DNA of 64,000 nt, taken from the NCBI GenBank assembly GCA_934320895.1, contig CAKRFY010000002.1:62001-126000 (forward strand), given 5' to 3'. The translations under genes were made by a program, and so were the position numbers. Shown here one piece after another: positions 32,510 through 40,807 of the stretch (positions are counted from its first letter, which is position 1; each line of letters begins with the position of its first letter). A model generated the notes under the pieces. That model saw only the letters and a program-made list of their open reading frames with translations. It was not told the DNA's origin and searched no databases. The DNA is from an uncultured Lachnospiraceae bacterium. GTDB taxonomy: Bacteria > Bacillota > Clostridia > Lachnospirales > Lachnospiraceae.

Positions 32510-33577
32510 ATGGCACAGGAGAAAAAAGTAGAACAGGCAGGAGAAATATCCGCTGAAAATACCACAGTGCAGTTTCAGCGTGAACAAAACAAAATTACAA
32601 TAGGTGATGTTGCAGAGGCACTTGGGGTATCTAAAACAACTGTATCACGTGCTATTTCAGGAAAAGGCAGGATAGGCGAAAATACAAGACAAAGAGTGCT
32701 TAAATATATTAAGGAAAATCATTACCGTCCGAATGTTGTTGCAAAAGGGCTGGCAAAATCAAAAACTTACAATATAGGCTGGGTTATGCCGGGAGATTCG
32801 AATGTCACGGAATTACCATTCTTTCAGAGATGCATGATAGGTATCAGCGAAGTGGCAGCAGCACATGACTATGATATACTTCTGTCTATGGTATTTGATC
32901 ATGACATTTCAAAATTAAAAAGTATTGTTAAAAATCGGAAAGTAGATGGAATTATACTTGGCAGAACCCTTGTTGAGGATGAAAGTGTATCATTCCTAAA
33001 AAAAAGTGATATGCCGTTTGTTGTTATAGGAAGTTCACATGATGAGGATGTTATTCAGATAGACAATGACCATATTGGTGCGTGTAGAGAACTCACATCA
33101 ATTATTATTATGAAGGGCATTAAAAAGCTGGCACTTATCGGGGGCTCTATGGAACATGTAGTGAATCAGACAAGGCGTGAGGGTTTTGAGATGGGGCTTA
33201 CTGAACATGGACTTGGCAAAGATGCGGGTATGATATATATGGACTGTGAGACTGAAAGTATGGTAGAACATGCTACAGACAGATGCTTAAAAAATAAAGT
33301 GGAATGTATTATCTGCACTGATGACAGAGTTTGCACTACAGTATTAAATAAATTAAATCGTGATGGAATAAATATACCCGAACAAATAAAAGTTGCATCA
33401 TTTTATGATAGTATTATGCTTGACAATTATAAGCCTGCAATCACGTCATTGTGTTATGACCCCAAAGAACTTGGCAAGGTGGCATGTACGACATTGTTTG
33501 ATTATATAGCAGGAAAGAAGGTACAAAAGAAAGTGTTGCTTGGGTATGATGTAATACTAAAGGGCTCTACAAAGTAG
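32510..33577 (+). CDS. LacI-family regulator of the galactan-degradation genes
   Basis: A 355-residue regulator. An unusual N-terminal extension of about 27 residues precedes the LacI headpiece ITIGDVAEALGVSKTTVSRA-ISGKGRIG, followed by the hinge RPNVVAKGLA. The periplasmic-binding-like sensor domain fills the rest (NIGWVMPGDSN, VDGIILGR, CIICTDDRVC). It lies directly upstream of the genes at 33864-37078. Identical 17-base sites, AACAACCGATTGCGCAA, lie immediately after its stop codon and over the start region of the next promoter, so it probably represses that operon by looping. Confidence 0.9.
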   Translation: MAQEKKVEQAGEISAENTTVQFQREQNKITIGDVAEALGVSKTTVSRAISGKGRIGENTRQRVLKYIKENHYRPNVVAKGLAKSKTYNIGWVMPGDSNVTELPFFQRCMIGISEVAAAHDYDILLSMVFDHDISKLKSIVKNRKVDGIILGRTLVEDESVSFLKKSDMPFVVIGSSHDEDVIQIDNDHIGACRELTSIIIMKGIKKLALIGGSMEHVVNQTRREGFEMGLTEHGLGKDAGMIYMDCETESMVEHATDRCLKNKVECIICTDDRVCTTVLNKLNRDGINIPEQIKVASFYDSIMLDNYKPAITSLCYDPKELGKVACTTLFDYIAGKKVQKKVLLGYDVILKGSTK

Positions 33578-33583
33578 AATTTA

Positions 33584-33600
33584 AACAACCGATTGCGCAA
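33584..33600 (+). promoter_or_regulatory. upstream LacI-type operator
   Basis: AACAACCGATTGCGCAA, containing the palindromic core TTGCGCAA, begins six bases after the regulator's stop codon. It is identical to the site at 33765-33781. Confidence 0.65.
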
Positions 33601-33725
33601 AATGCAGCAAATTTAAATTGATATTTTATTTCAATTAAATCATAGCAATAATTCCAATATCAAAACAAAAAAATAATTGTGAAATATGCACAAAAAAATA
33701 TAATAAAAAAAGATAAAATAGTACA

Positions 33726-33781
33726 TTGACAATGAAGAGATAGTAGACTATACTTTAACTAAAGAACAACCGATTGCGCAA
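33726..33781 (+). promoter_or_regulatory. promoter of the 613-residue/GH53 operon with downstream LacI operator
   Basis: TTGACA (33726-33731) and TATACT (33749-33754) are spaced by 17 bases. AACAACCGATTGCGCAA (33765-33781) begins at about +4, where a bound LacI protein would block initiation. With the 181-base spacing to the upstream site, repression by looping is plausible. Confidence 0.75.
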
Positions 33782-33863
33782 TAAGAAAAATGCGGATGCG
33801 GCTGTATAAGACAATTGTAAATGCTGTATATATTTTAACAACGGCGAAAGAAAGGAGAATGAG

Positions 33864-35705
33864 ATGGAAAATACATTTGTTGTAAATATTATCCACCGTC
33901 CTGAGATGGTTCCTGAGTATGCTGAGAAGGTGACCGGACAGGGCAAGGCAGAAGATATAGGAAGAAAGGCACTTCTTACTGAGTCTTTGGATATCTTTAA
34001 ATTTCAGCAGGAGACTGCACATAAAAATGGACTTAAGACAACTATCCAGATGACATATGCAAGTCTTTTTAATGATGAGGCAGTTGAAATTGCAAAAGAG
34101 CATCATGAAAAGTATGGTGATGAAATCGCATTATCATTACTCGGACTTCCTTGTACAGAGTTTCGTGAGAAGTACAAGACGAAAGATTTTTGTATCTGGA
34201 TGTTTTCAATGGAAGATAAAAAGAATATTGTAGATGATGTATTTGGAAAATTCCATGAGAGATTTGGTTTTTATCCTGAATCTACAGGTTCTTACTACAT
34301 GGATGCAGACCTTACCAACTATATCAAAGAAAAGTATCCTATGGTTAAGTGTGCAGTTGCTACATGCTGGGAGGAAGGACCAAAAGCATATCATACATGT
34401 AATAATTCATGGTATACATTATTTGATGGTGGCCCATGGAATCCATGGATTCCATCTAAGCAAAATACTCATGCACCTGCTGCAAATGAGGAAGAAGATA
34501 GTGGAATCGTAGCTATCCCTCATTTATCAAGAGATCTTCTTGCATGTTACGATGGAAATGGTTCAAATTTTGGAACACATCCACAGAATGTGCTTCGTGG
34601 AATGATATATGATAGTAAGACATGGGAGTATCCATATTTATATAATCTTATCGATCAGTATCGCCATTTAGAGAAGTACAATAACGGATATTCTTACAAT
34701 ATGATGTTTGTAGGACCTGGCTGGCTTAACAAAATGGGACGTTGGGAAGCTCCATATGAACTTCTTGCAAAATCTTATGAAGACGGTATGGCATATTATG
34801 GCAAACTCAAAAAAGAGGGCAAGCTTGTAGATATGACAATGGCAGAGTTTGCTGATTTCTATCGTGCAAATAAGAGTTATACTGAGCCTGAGTGTGCGCT
34901 TTGGAAAGACATATTATATGGTTCAAATAAGCAGATATTCTGGTATGCTGACCCTTATATGAGAGCATGTGTAAATATGGATCAGGGTGGTGCTATCGTT
35001 GACTTAAGACCATATGCGGCAAAATTACGCTGGGAAGTTGGTATCGGCACAAAGCATGTACAGGATGCTTCTTATCCATTCCTTATTCAGGAAAAATACC
35101 GTGCAGGATATTTTACACATTATGCCGGAGAAGGAACAGTAAGAAGCGCAAAAGTATGTTACAATGGTGAGGAAGTAGATCTTTGTCTTTGCCGTACACA
35201 TGCATCATTCTCTCAGGAAGGAAAGACAAGAATACTTACACTTGATCCTGTTGATATAGAATTTTATGATCTTACAGTTAAGCTTCAGACAAAGATTTAT
35301 TTCGAGGAGGGTGCTTCAAATATTAAGATCGAGAGAAATATCCTTGAGATGAGCAATCCTGATGCAAAAGTAACCATAAATGAATATATGGTAGCCTGCT
35401 ATGGAACAACAGAGTATCCAGAGGATATGACAGGAATCACACTTGCACTCGAAAAGGGAGACGAGACAAAGACAATAGATTATGCATATAAGTGTCGTGA
35501 GGAATCACTTGCAGGAGCAGAAAGTGCATCAGCAGTTATCCATGCTATCGAGACAAAAGTTTCATTAACTACAGATGCAGAAGGTGCAGAGGGATATATC
35601 CGTGAAGGATATGCATTCTCACCTATGTTTACACTTGGATATCAGAAAAAGATCAGTGATAAGGAGGTATTTGCAACATGGCTCAATCTGGAAAAGGCAA
35701 ATTAA
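33864..35705 (+). CDS. unrecognised 613-residue protein of the galactan locus
   Basis: A 613-residue cytoplasmic protein (no signal peptide) behind AAAGGAGAATGAG. I do not recognise a named family with certainty. The first 370 residues look like a beta/alpha barrel of the polysaccharide-deacetylase/GH57 type: opening strand NTFVVNIIHRPEMVPEY, ALSLLGLPCTEF, FHERFGFYPESTGSYYMDADL, and a Trp/His-rich segment (DGGPWNPWIPSKQNTHAP, AIPHLSRDLL). The C-terminal 240 residues are beta-rich, like the accessory domains of glycosidases. It is the first gene under the LacI-controlled promoter and is translationally overlapped by a zinc-ribbon gene, followed by GH53 galactanase. A role in cleaving or modifying imported galactan fragments is inferred from context. 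Confidence 0.6.
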   Translation: MENTFVVNIIHRPEMVPEYAEKVTGQGKAEDIGRKALLTESLDIFKFQQETAHKNGLKTTIQMTYASLFNDEAVEIAKEHHEKYGDEIALSLLGLPCTEFREKYKTKDFCIWMFSMEDKKNIVDDVFGKFHERFGFYPESTGSYYMDADLTNYIKEKYPMVKCAVATCWEEGPKAYHTCNNSWYTLFDGGPWNPWIPSKQNTHAPAANEEEDSGIVAIPHLSRDLLACYDGNGSNFGTHPQNVLRGMIYDSKTWEYPYLYNLIDQYRHLEKYNNGYSYNMMFVGPGWLNKMGRWEAPYELLAKSYEDGMAYYGKLKKEGKLVDMTMAEFADFYRANKSYTEPECALWKDILYGSNKQIFWYADPYMRACVNMDQGGAIVDLRPYAAKLRWEVGIGTKHVQDASYPFLIQEKYRAGYFTHYAGEGTVRSAKVCYNGEEVDLCLCRTHASFSQEGKTRILTLDPVDIEFYDLTVKLQTKIYFEEGASNIKIERNILEMSNPDAKVTINEYMVACYGTTEYPEDMTGITLALEKGDETKTIDYAYKCREESLAGAESASAVIHAIETKVSLTTDAEGAEGYIREGYAFSPMFTLGYQKKISDKEVFATWLNLEKAN

Positions 35706-35890
35706 ATTTCAGATGTCCTTCATGCTTTATGCGTGACTTGGATATCGATATGTTTTATGACAAAGACAAAAAAGAATATTATTGCATCCGCTGCCAGTAT
35801 ACAGGCAGTGAGGAAGATGTTCTTGAAAAAAATGAGATGGTACGTTTTCGTTATCGCAAGATGTTAGAGCGTATCACAGATTTTGATTAA
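35678..35890 (+). CDS. small zinc-ribbon protein overlapping the 613-residue gene
   Basis: A 70-residue protein with two CxxC-type pairs, CPSC (about 13-16) and CIRC (about 36-39), forming a zinc ribbon, then a charged helix. The ATG is preceded by AAGGAGGT, and the frame overlaps the end of the previous gene by 28 bases, so the two are translationally coupled. No family function is known to me; such ribbons commonly bind nucleic acid or act as protein-interaction modules. A link to the 613-residue protein is suggested only by coupling. Confidence 0.7.
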   Translation: MAQSGKGKLNFRCPSCFMRDLDIDMFYDKDKKEYYCIRCQYTGSEEDVLEKNEMVRFRYRKMLERITDFD

Positions 35891-35968
35891 AAAACAGATG
35901 CTATTCACATATATACCTGACATTTAGGGTCAGGTAGTATGAAAAGTATTAAACGAAAGGGGAATATA

Positions 35969-37078
35969 ATGGCAGAATTTATCAAGGGAATGGATATATC
36001 AACGCTTTTGGAACAGGAAGCATGTGGTGCCAGATATTTTGATAACGGAAAAGAAGGCGATATGCTTGAAATATTAAAAAGATATGGTGCAAATTCTGTG
36101 CGCCTGCGTCTTTGGAATGATCCATATGATAATGATGGCAATCCGTATGGAGCCGGTACAAATGATCTGGAAAAAACGATCATAATGGCAAAACGTGCCA
36201 AAAAACTTGGTATGGGATTTTTGCTTGACTACCATTATAGTGATTTTTGGGCTGATCCGGGAAAACAGACTGTACCTAAGGCATGGAAGGGATATACAGA
36301 AGAGGAACTTGAGAAGGCGGTATTTGATTATACAAAAGATACATTGGAAATGTTTGTTAAGGAAGGTGTTTCGCCGACTATGATACAGGTTGGAAATGAG
36401 CTTACAAATGGTCTGTTATGGCCAAGCGGTCAAAAACCTGAATTTGATAATATCGCCAGATACATAAGTGCAGGAATAAGAGCAGTCAGAGAGATAGATA
36501 CCAAAGTGCCGATAATGATACATCTTGATAACGGTGGAAAAAATGATATGTATCGTGAATGGTTCGACAATTATATTAAACGCGGAGAGGACTTTCAGAT
36601 TATAGGATTCTCTTATTATCCATTCTGGCATGGAACATTAAATGAACTTGAGTACAATATGCGTGATATGGCTCAGAGATATCATAAAGAACTTGTTGTA
36701 GCGGAAGTTTCCATGGGATTTACAATGGACGATTATGCAGATTATGAAAAACTTGGGTCACACGAACGTAAAGGAATGGCAACTAAGCCTGAACTTGTAG
36801 AAAATCTTGAGTATCCTATGACAAAAAAAGGACAGAGCGATTTTATGCAGGATATAATGGAACGCATATCATCAGTACCTGGAGGACTTGGATTTTATTA
36901 CTGGGAGCCGGGCTGGATACCGGTTCCTGGATGTGGATGGGCAACAGATGCCGCACTCGAATATACAGGAGAAAACGGACCGTGTGGAAACGAGTGGGCA
37001 AATCAGGCATTGTTTGATTATGATGGCAATGTGTTACCTGCATTGGAGACTATTAGAGATTTTAAAAACAATAAATAA
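35969..37078 (+). CDS. endo-beta-1,4-galactanase, GH53 (cytoplasmic form)
   Basis: A 369-residue GH53 enzyme cleaving beta-1,4-galactan, the side chain of pectic arabinogalactan I. Family features are GMDIS at the start, [33 protein letters not shown], the acid/base Glu in [14 protein letters not shown] (about 140), and the nucleophile Glu in [10 protein letters not shown] (about 245), and a C-terminal [11 protein letters not shown]. The ATG at 35969 follows AAGGGG. Unlike most GH53 enzymes it has no signal peptide, so it should act on imported galacto-oligosaccharides. It ends the LacI-regulated operon and is followed by a terminator. Confidence 0.92.
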   Translation: [369 protein letters not shown]

Positions 37079-37087
37079 TAGATATGA

Positions 37088-37123
37088 GGCTGTGCAAATG
37101 ACTTGTTTTTGCACAGCTTTTTG
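37088..37123 (+). terminator. terminator of the galactanase operon
   Basis: GGCTGTGCAAA (37088-37098) pairs with TTTGCACAGC (37108-37117), followed by TTTTT. Confidence 0.85.
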
Positions 37124-37216
37124 TTTAAAAAACAGGCATATAGTTACTGTGAAGAAATTTTGTGATATAATTAAGAAGAAAACTGAACAATAGGTAAAAG
37201 AAAGGAAAATAGAAGC

Positions 37217-37627
37217 ATGGAAACAAGAGTAGATAAAACAATAGAGAGACACAATAAAGGATATAATTGTGCACAGGCAGTTGCTTGTACATATTGTGAC
37301 CTTGTCGGAATGGACGAAGAAACCATGTTCAAGGCAACAGAAGCATTAGGACTTGGAATGGGTGGCATGGAAGGAACATGTGGTGCACTTACAGGCGCAT
37401 GTGTTGTAGCCGGAATGAAAAATAGCTGCGGAGACCTTGACAATCCCGTAAGCAAAGGGGAAACATATCAGTATTCAAGACAGATATTAAAGAAGTTTAT
37501 TAACCAGAACAAAGCAACACGCTGCAAAGATTTGAAGGGTGTAGAAACAGGCGTTGTATTAAGAGGCTGTCAGGACTGCATAAGAGATGCAGCGAAGTTT
37601 TTGGAAGAAGTAGTATTTTCCGAGTAA
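37217..37627 (+). CDS. C_GCAxxG_C_C family redox-type protein
   Basis: A 136-residue protein with the cysteine pattern that names this family: YNCAQAVAC, then GGMEGTCGALTGACVVAG, then RCKDLKG and RGCQDCIRDAA. The conserved cysteines suggest a redox or metal-binding role; no enzyme activity is established for the family. GAAAGGAAA precedes the ATG. It is a single gene with its own intergenic regions on both sides. Confidence 0.88.
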   Translation: METRVDKTIERHNKGYNCAQAVACTYCDLVGMDEETMFKATEALGLGMGGMEGTCGALTGACVVAGMKNSCGDLDNPVSKGETYQYSRQILKKFINQNKATRCKDLKGVETGVVLRGCQDCIRDAAKFLEEVVFSE

Positions 37628-37734
37628 TGTAAGTTGGTTGTTAAATAAATCTTCATCCCCCCTTTAAAAAAAATGAAAGTCATGGTATAATTACATATGA
37701 ATACAATTTTTTAGATGAAAATAATATTGTTATG

Positions 37735-37772
37735 AGGAAGTAGCAGAGCGGATTTCGAATATCCGCTTGACA
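37735..37772 (+). repeat. dispersed AGTAGCAGAG-GCGGAT repeat, copy B
   Basis: GAAGTAGCAGAGCGGAT followed by TTCGAATATCCGCTTGACA; GCGGAT and ATCCGC form the stem. It lies in the short intergenic region before the FliD-like gene. Confidence 0.8.
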
Positions 37773-37827
37773 ATAATGAAAATGAAGAGAGAATATGTAA
37801 AAATGAAAAAGAAAGGGGATGTTTAAT

Positions 37828-39117
37828 ATGGATACCGCTGTTTATAATCATCTGCTTACGCAGTATCGTCCAAAGGAGCTTACGAAGTACGATACACACA
37901 AAGCATCAGAGCTTAGAAGTGTTGTAAACCAGATTGCTAAAAAGACAAAGACATCTCCGATATACCTTGTCAGGCTTACTGATGCAAAGCAGTCATATGC
38001 ACTTGGTGTCAAGGAATCATCAATGCTTCTTGGAACAGGCTTGAAGGAACTTGCAGATACGTCACCTGATGGTGTGTTTTCAAAGAAAAAAGCATATGTA
38101 TCACAACCTGAAAAGGCAGGAGTTGAAATCATAGATGAAAATAGTGAAAATCTACCTGATGAATTTTCTTTGAAGATAGAACATCTTGCCACTCCTCAGT
38201 ATAATATTGGAAATCCTATGCACTCAGCAAGCCAGAGTCTGCCGGGGGGAACATACAAATTCAGGATAAGTGTTTTGGATGATATGTATGATTTTCAGTA
38301 TAACATAAAAAAAGATGCAGATAATGCTGAGGTTATGAATGGAGTTGCTTCATTTATAAATAAGGCTAATATTGGCTTAAATGTAGGAATAGTACCAGAT
38401 GCAAGTGGTGATGACAGGATAAGGATGAGTATTGTTTCAGATGCAACTGGAAACAGTGGAGATGAAGGGATATTTACACTTACGGACAGAAATAGTGACG
38501 GCAAAGTCGGAATAGTAGAATATTTTGGATTGAATGAACTTGAAAAGGGAGCTACGAGTTCAAAATTCTATATGGATGGTGTGGCTAAAAATACACTTGC
38601 TAATGAATTTACTATTGGAAAAGCACTAAAAGTATCACTCAAAGATACTAATATGGATGAAGATAGTATAAATATCCAATACAGACCAGACAGCGAAAAG
38701 ATACTTACGAGTTTGAATAAGGTAAAGGATGCTTATAATCATATGATAGAAGGCTCTGATAATTATGCCAAGATTACTAACAGAACTTCAAAACTTGCAT
38801 CTGAACTTAAATATCTTGTAGAACCGTTTAAACCAGAAATGGAATCATGCGGTCTTTTGTTTGAAGAAGATGGCACGATGAAAATAGATGAATCACTTGC
38901 AACCAAGGCGATAAATGATGGAGATATGCAGAAATTATTTTCGGCAGATTCAGATTTATCTAAACGTCTGCTTGGCAAAAGCGAGAGTGTAAAGCTTGAT
39001 CCTATGGAATATGTAGACAAACTTCTTGTTTCATATCCAAACTATACAAAGGAAGGTGTAGGTTATTCCTATATCACTTCACTTTATAGTGGAATGTTAT
39101 TTAATTATTATTGCTGA
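37828..39117 (+). CDS. FliD-like flagellar cap-related protein
   Basis: A 429-residue protein. The ATG at 37828 is nine bases beyond GGGG; the upstream ATG at 37819 overlaps that ribosome site. The middle region reads like FliD: a beta-rich part (GTYKFRISVLDDMYDFQYNI), ATGNSGDEGIFTLTDR, FGLN, and a C-terminal helical part with KVKDAYNHMIEG, CGLLFEEDGTMKIDESLATKAI, LFSADSDLSKRLL. In true FliD the helical ends polymerise at the filament tip. No flagellar operon flanks it, and it lacks the canonical N-terminal membrane-proximal repeats, so it may be a variant cap or surface protein. It shares its C-terminal pattern with the leftward gene at 42767. Confidence 0.7.
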   Translation: MDTAVYNHLLTQYRPKELTKYDTHKASELRSVVNQIAKKTKTSPIYLVRLTDAKQSYALGVKESSMLLGTGLKELADTSPDGVFSKKKAYVSQPEKAGVEIIDENSENLPDEFSLKIEHLATPQYNIGNPMHSASQSLPGGTYKFRISVLDDMYDFQYNIKKDADNAEVMNGVASFINKANIGLNVGIVPDASGDDRIRMSIVSDATGNSGDEGIFTLTDRNSDGKVGIVEYFGLNELEKGATSSKFYMDGVAKNTLANEFTIGKALKVSLKDTNMDEDSINIQYRPDSEKILTSLNKVKDAYNHMIEGSDNYAKITNRTSKLASELKYLVEPFKPEMESCGLLFEEDGTMKIDESLATKAINDGDMQKLFSADSDLSKRLLGKSESVKLDPMEYVDKLLVSYPNYTKEGVGYSYITSLYSGMLFNYYC

Positions 39118-39228
39118 TCGTTCTTGGGATATATTTATATTTTTGAAAAGAAAGCTACAGCGAACCCATTGGTTTTAGACAACGGATGGTTTACCAAAAT
39201 TATTAAATACTTTTATATAAAATATGAT

Positions 39229-39276
39229 AAGTCCATGATTTTTGAGGTTAAATGCCTAAAAATCATGGACTTATTT
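39229..39276 (+). terminator. terminator of the FliD-like gene
   Basis: AAGTCCATGATTTTT (39229-39243) pairs perfectly over 15 bases with AAAAATCATGGACTT (39258-39272), followed by ATTT. Confidence 0.75.
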
Positions 39277-39324
39277 AACACTATGAAGCAAGTAGCAGAG
39301 CGGATTATGAATATCTGCTTGACT
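39277..39324 (+). repeat. dispersed AGTAGCAGAG-GCGGAT repeat, copy C
   Basis: It starts AACACTATGAAGCAAGTAGC and continues AGAGCGGATTATGAATATC to TGCTTGACT. It directly follows the terminator of the FliD-like gene. The right arm has one base change (ATCTGC). Confidence 0.8.
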
Positions 39325-39346
39325 TTAGATTTACAAGGTATGAAAA

Positions 39347-39748
39347 TTATTTAACAACGGCATCAGGAGCATTATCGTCTTCTTTATTCTGTGAAGAATT
39401 ATCAATAGAAATCACAACCTTGTGAGGAAGGCAGACAATTGTTTCACCTTCATATTTAATACTGTGTTTTTTGACACAGGTCTGATCGGGGCAGTCAGCA
39501 TCTGTCATATCAGCTTTGCCGCCGCTTATCTTCAAAATGTTTTTGCCACCATTCACACCATTTATCGTAATGGTTTTGTCAATGTCAATAGGATAAGAAG
39601 CTGTGACTTTACCATCAACTTTGACCGTAACAAACTTACCAGACTTATTAAAATATAATTTATAAGCAGCAAAAAAAATGAGAGCAGCAACGATAACGCA
39701 TATAATAAGAATAATGTCATTGCGTTTTTTAGTATCTTGTAAATTCAT
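39347..39748 (-). CDS. NusG domain II-containing membrane-anchored protein
   Basis: A 133-residue protein with one N-terminal membrane anchor (about residues 12-30) and an exported beta domain. The sequence VTVKVDGKVTASYPID, then GGKADMTDADCPDQTCVKK and GETIVCLPHKVVISI is the NusG-II signature, with the conserved CPDxxC and CLPH cysteines. Family members often sit beside FMN-binding or Gx transporter genes, but not here. The name is structural only and does not imply a role in transcription. AAAGGGGAA precedes the ATG. Confidence 0.85.
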   Translation of the reverse strand: MNLQDTKKRNDIILIICVIVAALIFFAAYKLYFNKSGKFVTVKVDGKVTASYPIDIDKTITINGVNGGKNILKISGGKADMTDADCPDQTCVKKHSIKYEGETIVCLPHKVVISIDNSSQNKEDDNAPDAVVK

Positions 39749-39780
39749 AAATTCCCCTTTCGTTTGTCATGGGCACAAAA

Positions 39781-39800
39781 CTATTGCCTTTAGGTGATGG
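39781..39800. repeat. dispersed CCTTTAGGTGATGG hairpin, second copy
   Basis: CTATTGCCTTTAGGTGATGG matches the hairpin at 10690-10711 in its right arm and forms a weaker stem with G-U pairs. Confidence 0.5.
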
Positions 39801-40068
39801 ACAGCCTGCTATAAATAATAAGTAGAATTTCAGCCCAATGTATCGAAAATGCCATCATATATAAAGTATGCTATAAAGTATGCGTATAAATAAAGAGCAA
39901 GTAATATTATATACAAAAGAATGTTCATATAAAAGAGCAAAACAATAAATTTTTGTCAAAAAGACAAAAACAATCAAATAATATATAGTAGAGAAATAAA
40001 TCTTACAACCGCCCCACGAAAAATTATAAACAATATTATCCAATAAAGTAAAAATATGCCACAGCCAG

Positions 40069-40119
40069 CTGGGAATGGGAATTGTTATTCTGACGCAGAA
40101 TAACAATTCCCATTCCCAG
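40069..40119. repeat. perfect 24-bp inverted repeat with 3-base loop
   Basis: The left arm (40069-40092) starts CTGGGAATGGGAATTG and ends TTATTCTG; the right arm (40096-40119) is its exact reverse complement, separated by ACG. No T run follows on either strand, so it is not a standard terminator. It lies 43 bases before the -35 of the rpmG operon promoter. Confidence 0.85.
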
Positions 40120-40161
40120 CGTCAGTGAGCCATATAAATCCCCTAAATTCTCAAAAAACTC

Positions 40162-40191
40162 TTGACGGGGGATGCAATTTTGTGATATATT
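40162..40191 (+). promoter_or_regulatory. promoter of the rpmG-secE-nusG operon
   Basis: TTGACG (40162-40167) and TATATT (40186-40191) are spaced by 18 bases, about 130 bases before rpmG. Confidence 0.6.
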
Positions 40192-40322
40192 TGATAAGCG
40201 ATGTAACAGGTCTTTTTTTTATGCCTAAAATTCTTTAGCGATATTAAGAAGAAAGGTTATGGCTGAAAAGTCATGGAAACAGAACTAATCGTAACACAAA
40301 ATATTATATGGAGGTGAAAACT

Positions 40323-40472
40323 GTGAGAGTAAAAATTACATTAGCATGTACAGAATGTAAGCAGCGTAACTACGATACTACTAAGGAAAAGAGAAATCAT
40401 CCAGATAGAATGGAAACAAAGAAGTATTGCAGATTCTGTAGAAAGCACACAATGCACAAAGAGACGAAATAA
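40323..40472 (+). CDS. rpmG: 50S ribosomal protein L33
   Basis: A 49-residue protein starting at GTG behind GGAGGTG. The sequence [19 protein letters not shown], then [20 protein letters not shown], is the zinc-binding L33 form with two CxxC pairs (C-type). It heads the usual Firmicute order rpmG-secE-nusG-rplK-rplA. It binds the large subunit near the E site. Confidence 0.95.
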   Translation: MRVKITLACTECKQRNYDTTKEKRNHPDRMETKKYCRFCRKHTMHKETK

Positions 40473-40519
40473 GTCTTATTAAATATGCAAGCTATGCTTG
40501 TTACAGTAGGAGGCATTTT

Positions 40520-40795
40520 ATGGGAGATTCCGAAAACAAAGAAGCAGTATTGAATGAAGCTAAAGTGGACAAATCTGAAGCTGATAAGTCGGCAAAAGAT
40601 AAGTCTGCGAAGAAGAAAAGTGGTTTTTTCCGTTCATTAAAGGCTGAATTTAAGAAAATTGTATGGCCTGATAAGGAGACAATCGTAAAAGAAACTACTG
40701 CGGTAGTTGTTGTAACAGTTATTTTAGGCGCAATCATTGCTCTGCTTGATTTCGTTATCAAGACAGGCCTTGATAAGTTAATTCAGATTGGTTAA
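40520..40795 (+). CDS. secE: preprotein translocase subunit SecE
   Basis: A 91-residue protein with a Lys/Asp/Ala-rich N-terminus and the single-helix SecE core: FFRSLKAEFKKIVWPDKETI then VVVVTVILGAIIALLDFVI, the membrane segment. The KKIVWP amphipathic helix is the family signature. It clamps SecY in the Sec translocon. AGGAGG precedes the ATG, 47 bases after rpmG. Confidence 0.95.
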   Translation: MGDSENKEAVLNEAKVDKSEADKSAKDKSAKKKSGFFRSLKAEFKKIVWPDKETIVKETTAVVVVTVILGAIIALLDFVIKTGLDKLIQIG

Positions 40796-40807
40796 GGTGA
40801 TTAGATT

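Larger units (their letters stand above)
39749..40322. other. 574-base intergenic region with hairpins
   Basis: This region upstream of both the leftward NusG-II gene and the rightward rpmG operon holds no convincing gene. It contains a CCTTTAGG hairpin copy at 39781-39800, a tandem TATAAAGTATGC duplication near 39860-39890, a TTTTTGTC/GACAAAAA hairpin near 39948-39969, a perfect 24-base palindrome at 40069-40119 and the rpmG promoter at 40162-40191. Confidence 0.5.

Noticed and set aside
40069..40119. Palindrome as an intrinsic terminator
   Set aside because: Neither strand has a T run after the stem, so standard termination is unlikely.
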